Source of the DNA: Bromus sterilis
Lineage: Eukaryota > Streptophyta > Magnoliopsida > Poales > Poaceae
DNA: 64,000 bases
NCBI GenBank assembly: GCA_950022295.1
Contig: OX465597.1
Location: forward strand, 259,223,016 to 259,287,015
Direction: 5' to 3'
In this document: positions 60,601 through 64,000 of the stretch, in pieces
Layout of the letters: each line of letters opens with the position of its first letter
How positions within the stretch are numbered: the stretch's first letter is position 1
Notes under the pieces: generated by a model
Told to the model about the DNA's origin: nothing
The model's database searches: none
What the model saw: the letters and a program-made list of their open reading frames with translations, nothing else
Made by a program: the position numbers and the translations under genes

Positions 60601-61716
60601 GACTGCTTGGAAAGCTTAGCTTGATTATTAGATAACTTGAACCGGATACTTCTAAAACACACCAAGATAAGTGTGAGTGCTATGGCGTGCTTTCTTGTGG
60701 GGAAGTCGAGGAAGGCACCATAGTGGTGTAGTTGGTTGCTGAAAGTAGTGGACTCGTGTACGCTTCTTACCTCAAAGTCTGGTACTCGTAGTTCAGGACT
60801 AGCCAAGTCAAAGCTGGCACTTCTGCAAGTGAACCCCACCTCCTTTTACCTTGATACATGTGCATGAGTAGTATAGCTCCTATGTAATTCTTGCTGAGTA
60901 CGCCTTTGTACTCACGTTTGCTTAATCTATGTTTTAGATGACGCCACTGACCCCGAAGGTGGCTTCTTCATCGAGCTGGACGACTGAAGTTAAGCTAGTC
61001 TAGTCCCAGTCAGCAGACTGGTTCCCTCGTGGAGGGCTTTATGTTTGAATAAGGCTTCTTAAGCCAATTTGTTAAACTTGTCTGTACCCAGACATAATTT
61101 GCTTCCGCTTCGTGATGTAATGTTGGATCACATGTATGTGATCTCTGTGTGTACTCTATAAGAGTTATAAATAAAATGTACACTTTGTAGAGAATTGCAA
61201 TGGTACCTGCTGTTCATACAAGGCATGTGTGCTGCGTGTATGTTTATAACATGCATGTCTTTGTATGGGTTTTCGTGACCTTAGTTGTGTTCTGGCTGGT
61301 GGTCTTTCATACACCAAGTGGCCCTTAGATGTGCGCAGCTTGGGGCATCACGATGCAATTGCTCGAGACTCCGTCTCGTGCACACTTTGTGGTATGATCG
61401 AGCCCGCCCTAGACCCCGACTAAGTGATCGGGCTGGAGTAAGTCTATGTAAGAGTTTTGAGATAGTCGATAGTATGGTTGAGGCGACTTGTCTTTGAATA
61501 TGGGAGTTCACCACCCATATCATTAGACTTGTGTGCGGACGATGAGGACCCATCACAGTTGATCATCCGGCCTGGATGGAATGCCCCTCACGTACGATGC
61601 TTTCCGAGAATGTTCAGTGCTTGGCCTTGTCTGCTTAGACAAGTGGGTGCGGTTCTCGGCTCTCCATATGACTATGTCTTAACTGTACTTGCATACGCTA
61701 ACCCCGGGTCCCGACA
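57607..61716 (+). repeat. 5' LTR of element E
   Basis: 4110 bp. Starts TGTCAGATCCC and ends GGGTCCCGACA, which are inverted relative to each other with a few changes. A GC-rich block at about 58090-59000 gives many spurious ORFs. AT-rich stretches flank it. The right third (59900-61700) resembles in general layout the LTR right ends of A, C and G. Confidence 0.85.
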
Positions 61717-61720
61717 GACT

Positions 61721-61732
61721 TGGTATCAGAGC
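61721..61732 (+). other. Primer-binding site of E
   Basis: TGGTATCAGAGC, four bases after the LTR, complementary to initiator Met-tRNA. Confidence 0.9.
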
Positions 61733-62013
61733 AGGACTGACTGTAGGACTAGTAGCCTTGGCCGAAGTTGAGTCTAGCTTGCTATAGTTATATAGTTACT
61801 CTGGGTATATAAGGGAATAACGTAAGGCTTCATTTTCTCCTTACCCCCTTCGTTCTGAGTTCTGAGTCACCCTCATCTTATTCTACGGGAAGATAGGATT
61901 AGGCTCTCCTCTGTCTGATTAGCATATCTCGTTGTTTGCTTCCTTATAGCCGTAGGAAAGTGTGTCCGGTTTTCCTAGCATTGTTGTAATGCTGATTTCT
62001 TACATCGTATTCT

Positions 62014-62135
62014 GTAAGTGCTGTTTCCATATTGAAAGAAATTGTCATTTCTTACAATTACAGCCGTTATGCTGTCCGAGTCATTCCAGGTTTATCTCAT
62101 AATCTGATGCATTTGCAAACTCCTTTCTGTTTCAG
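62014..62135 (+). other. Possible intron in the E leader
   Basis: GTAAGTGCTG at 62014 is a good donor, and CCTTTCTGTTTCAG ending at 62135 is a good acceptor with a pyrimidine tract directly before the ATG of the extra ORF. A second acceptor (TTTTTCACCTTCAG, ending 63247) lies directly before the gag ATG. Predicted from sequence only. Confidence 0.4.
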
Positions 62136-62915
62136 ATGGCAGATCTTCCCCCTCGGCAGATTGTTCGTTTGACCAGGTGCCTCGGTGTGCGTGGCCATCC
62201 CGCCACGTTGATCGAGATGATGTCCTACGTGGGATATCGATGGTACCCTGAGTACACCATCGAGGAGCAGTTCCACGACTTCAACCAGACGCAGTTCCAC
62301 TGCATTGTCCGGATCTACCCGCACCACGTTGGAGTCACCCAGCCTATCCACTTTGGACATGGCATCGGCGTTACCGAGAACATGGCTGTGCAGGATGCTG
62401 CATACTCATGTATCACACTGCTGAGAGAGGAGCACACCCTACTGAGAGAGACTTCTTTCCGCTATATCCCAGCTGCACTTCCAGGAGAAGAGGGATATTA
62501 CACCGGACTCTACTCAGATCACTCCGCAGAGGATCCAGCACTTCAGGTGACTGCTAGGTTTGCTAGTGACAGAGATCGTGATGCACGCGCTCTCCGTTTT
62601 GAGCTCCACGCTACTCGTGTTCGTCTGTACCGAGCACTGACGCTCTTGGCACCCTTTGTGAGCGTGGGATCAGTGGAGTACGATGCGATCTATCCAGTGA
62701 GGACCCAGATGCCTTCTCGAGTTGCTTGGCCCGAGATTGGAGGAGTTTTTCCACCCCGTGGTCCTTTGCTTCCACCCTACACTGGACCTAGGCCCCATCC
62801 TTTCCCAAATGGATATCAGGGTCCACAAGCCTCCGTGTTTTCCAATGGTCACCTCCAGCTACCGGGATACGCGGGTAACTTTTATGAGGACTACTATGGA
62901 GATGGAAATGAGTGA
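62136..62915 (+). CDS. Element E extra ORF upstream of gag, dsRBM-like fold (tentative)
   Basis: 259 residues, ATG at 62136 just after a splice-acceptor-like CAG, stop at 62913-62915. Residues about 22-98 have the order and spacing of a double-stranded-RNA-binding motif: helix PATLIEMMSYVG, strand PEYTIEEQF, strand TQFHCIVRIY, a Gly turn HFGHGIG, and helix ENMAVQDAAYSCITLL. The basic KKxxK at the start of the last helix is missing (TENMA instead), so RNA binding may be weak or lost. Residues 140-170 are charged and helical, and the C-terminal 60 are Pro/Gly/Tyr-rich and probably disordered. It is not gag, which follows in the same frame 333 bases later. The fold call rests on pattern alone. 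Confidence 0.6.
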   Translation: MADLPPRQIVRLTRCLGVRGHPATLIEMMSYVGYRWYPEYTIEEQFHDFNQTQFHCIVRIYPHHVGVTQPIHFGHGIGVTENMAVQDAAYSCITLLREEHTLLRETSFRYIPAALPGEEGYYTGLYSDHSAEDPALQVTARFASDRDRDARALRFELHATRVRLYRALTLLAPFVSVGSVEYDAIYPVRTQMPSRVAWPEIGGVFPPRGPLLPPYTGPRPHPFPNGYQGPQASVFSNGHLQLPGYAGNFYEDYYGDGNE

Positions 62916-63248
62916 GACCGCCTGTGGTCTTACTTAGTGAGGATGTAGTAGTATCCTAGTATATTGTAAGCAAGGTGTCTAAGTTCCAGAGGCTTAGATA
63001 AATAATGTACAGGAAGTCAGAGTGCCTCTGAAGGATGTATCATCTTCATCACGTTTGTATTAGCTTAGTGCTTGTACTAAAACGATGTATGGTTTGTATG
63101 ACAGCTTGTGAATATATGGATTGTATGCTTTTATCACCATGTCGTCAAGATGATTACTTCCTTTGCTCTGTAATCCTTCCAGTACTTCAATACCTTGATT
63201 AGACTCTTGAAATCAACTCTGTTTGACTTTGGATTTTTCACCTTCAGG
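62916..63248 (+). other. Spacer between the extra ORF and gag of E
   Basis: 333 bp, AT-rich, no ORF. It ends in a pyrimidine tract and CAG directly before the gag ATG. A possible donor (TTGTAAGC) is near 62966. Confidence 0.5.
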
Positions 63249-64000
63249 ATGTCTCAAGGAACCTGTGGCCAGGTTGGTCGTAACCAAGGTCGTGGGAACA
63301 ACCAGGAGGAAGACAACCTTCCACCCCCACCCACGATGGCCCAAGTTCTGATGGAGGTCGAGAGGAACCGTCGTGACTCTCACCAACTGCTGGAAGTCAT
63401 CGCACGCAACACCACTCAGCAGCGCAATGAGCTGGTGTCTCCGAACGACTTCATCCGGCTTCATCCCCCGGTATTCAGTTACTCCACCGAGCCCCTTGAC
63501 GCCGATGACTGGCTCCGCAGCATCGAGAGGAAGCTCCAAGCCGGCCGTGTTGCAGATGGCGACAAGGTCAGCTATGCCACCTATCACCTCGAAGGTGCAA
63601 CAAGCTCTTGGTGGGAGAATTATCTGAATATGCGCCCAGTCGGACCACCTGCATCTTGGGAGGAGTTCTGCATCTCTTTCCGCGAGCACCACATTCCCAA
63701 GGGTCTCATGGACCGCAAGCGTGAGGAGTTCTGTAACCTCACTCAAGGCAGAAGAACAGTTGACGAGTTCAGTCGTGAGTTCAACCGACTTGCTCGTTAT
63801 GCAACTGAAGAAGTCTCCACCGACTCCAAGAAACAAGAGAGGTTCTGTCGTGGCCTCAATAGTGGACTCCGTCGCGAGCTCAACCTTCATGATTTTGCCA
63901 CCTTCCAGGTCCTTGTCAACAAGGCCATCAAGGCAGAGGACATGAACACCCCCAACGACTTTCGCAAACATCCTAGAGATGACAGTTCATCCAGTTCTGG
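63249..64000 (+). CDS. Element E gag polyprotein, N-terminal part (runs off the right edge)
   Basis: Open from the ATG at 63249 to the window end, 250 residues plus two bases. After a Gln/Asn/Arg-rich start, the retrotransposon gag (capsid) domain is typical: PPVFSYSTEPLDADDWLRSI (residues 73-92), YHLEGATSSWW with W121-W122, FREHHIP (144-150), VDEFSREFNRLARYA (171-185) and FCRGLNSGLRREL (199-211). Gag of this family forms the cytoplasmic particle in which reverse transcription occurs. A CCHC knuckle and the pol frame would follow outside the window. No frameshift or stop is seen. Codon use is GC-rich at third positions, unlike the other, decayed elements. Confidence 0.9.
   Translation, partial: MSQGTCGQVGRNQGRGNNQEEDNLPPPPTMAQVLMEVERNRRDSHQLLEVIARNTTQQRNELVSPNDFIRLHPPVFSYSTEPLDADDWLRSIERKLQAGRVADGDKVSYATYHLEGATSSWWENYLNMRPVGPPASWEEFCISFREHHIPKGLMDRKREEFCNLTQGRRTVDEFSREFNRLARYATEEVSTDSKKQERFCRGLNSGLRRELNLHDFATFQVLVNKAIKAEDMNTPNDFRKHPRDDSSSSS

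Larger units (their letters stand above)
57607..64000 (+). mobile_element. Element E: gypsy (chromovirus-like) retrotransposon, runs off the right edge
   Basis: LTR 57607-61716, Met-tRNA primer site, leader, an extra ORF, then gag. The gag type and primer site suit the chromovirus branch (Tekay/Del-like); integrase and chromodomain lie outside the window. Both ORFs are intact as far as seen, making E the best preserved and probably youngest large insertion here. No second LTR is visible, so age and TSD (left flank CTAAA) cannot be tested. Confidence 0.85.

Noticed and set aside
1..64000. tRNA, rRNA or known ncRNA genes
   Set aside because: No cloverleaf with A/B boxes or rRNA segment was seen. 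The tRNA-like matches are only primer-binding sites of retrotransposons.

Overview
The window looks like intergenic DNA of a large-genome grass, most likely Triticeae (wheat, barley, rye or Aegilops). I infer this from the stacked, nested LTR retrotransposons with unusually long LTRs (about 4.1-4.5 kb), the CACTA and hAT elements nested inside them, C-to-T decay at CpG sites, and one GC-rich intronless plant gene at the left edge. Family names are given only by architecture, because no database could be searched.

Layout. 1-882 (minus strand) is the 5' part of a P-class pentatricopeptide-repeat (PPR) gene, with its leader and promoter up to about 1039. A degenerate L1-type LINE (plus strand) follows from about 1040. 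Its ORF1 is split by a giant gypsy-like element A (1641-20385) with the structure LTR-internal-LTR-internal-LTR, bounded by one GGCTC target-site duplication (TSD). The LINE resumes at 20386 (rest of ORF1, then endonuclease and the start of reverse transcriptase) and is cut at 22660 by B, a minus-strand LTR of the same family as A. B is split three times: by solo LTR G (23544-35788, TSD ACGCT/ATGCT), by element C (37275-49917, TSD GGAAG), and by element D (from 51664).

Deeper nesting. G carries gypsy element H (25009-32715, TSD GCGCT), and H carries a 383-bp hAT-type MITE (TSD GACCAAAT) inside its only long ORF. C carries a CACTA-type element of about 3.5 kb in a very small internal domain. 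D (Athila-like gypsy with a broken gag) carries solo LTR I (53040-55515, TSD ACTGA/ACCGA) and the start of a copia-like LTR F (56654), which is itself cut by E (57607 to the right edge). E is the best preserved element. It has a 4.1-kb LTR, a Met-tRNA primer site, an extra 259-residue ORF upstream of gag, and a gag ORF still open at the window end.

How it fits together. Only the PPR gene is likely to be a host gene. Everything else is a stratified insertion record, with relative order LINE, then A and B, then G, C and D in B, then H, CACTA, I and F, then the MITE and E. The points most worth a second look are the chimeric middle LTR of A, which records an unequal inter-LTR crossover; the extra E ORF, whose layout resembles a dsRNA-binding fold; and the arrays of TCP-like GTGGNCCC sites inside the long LTRs.
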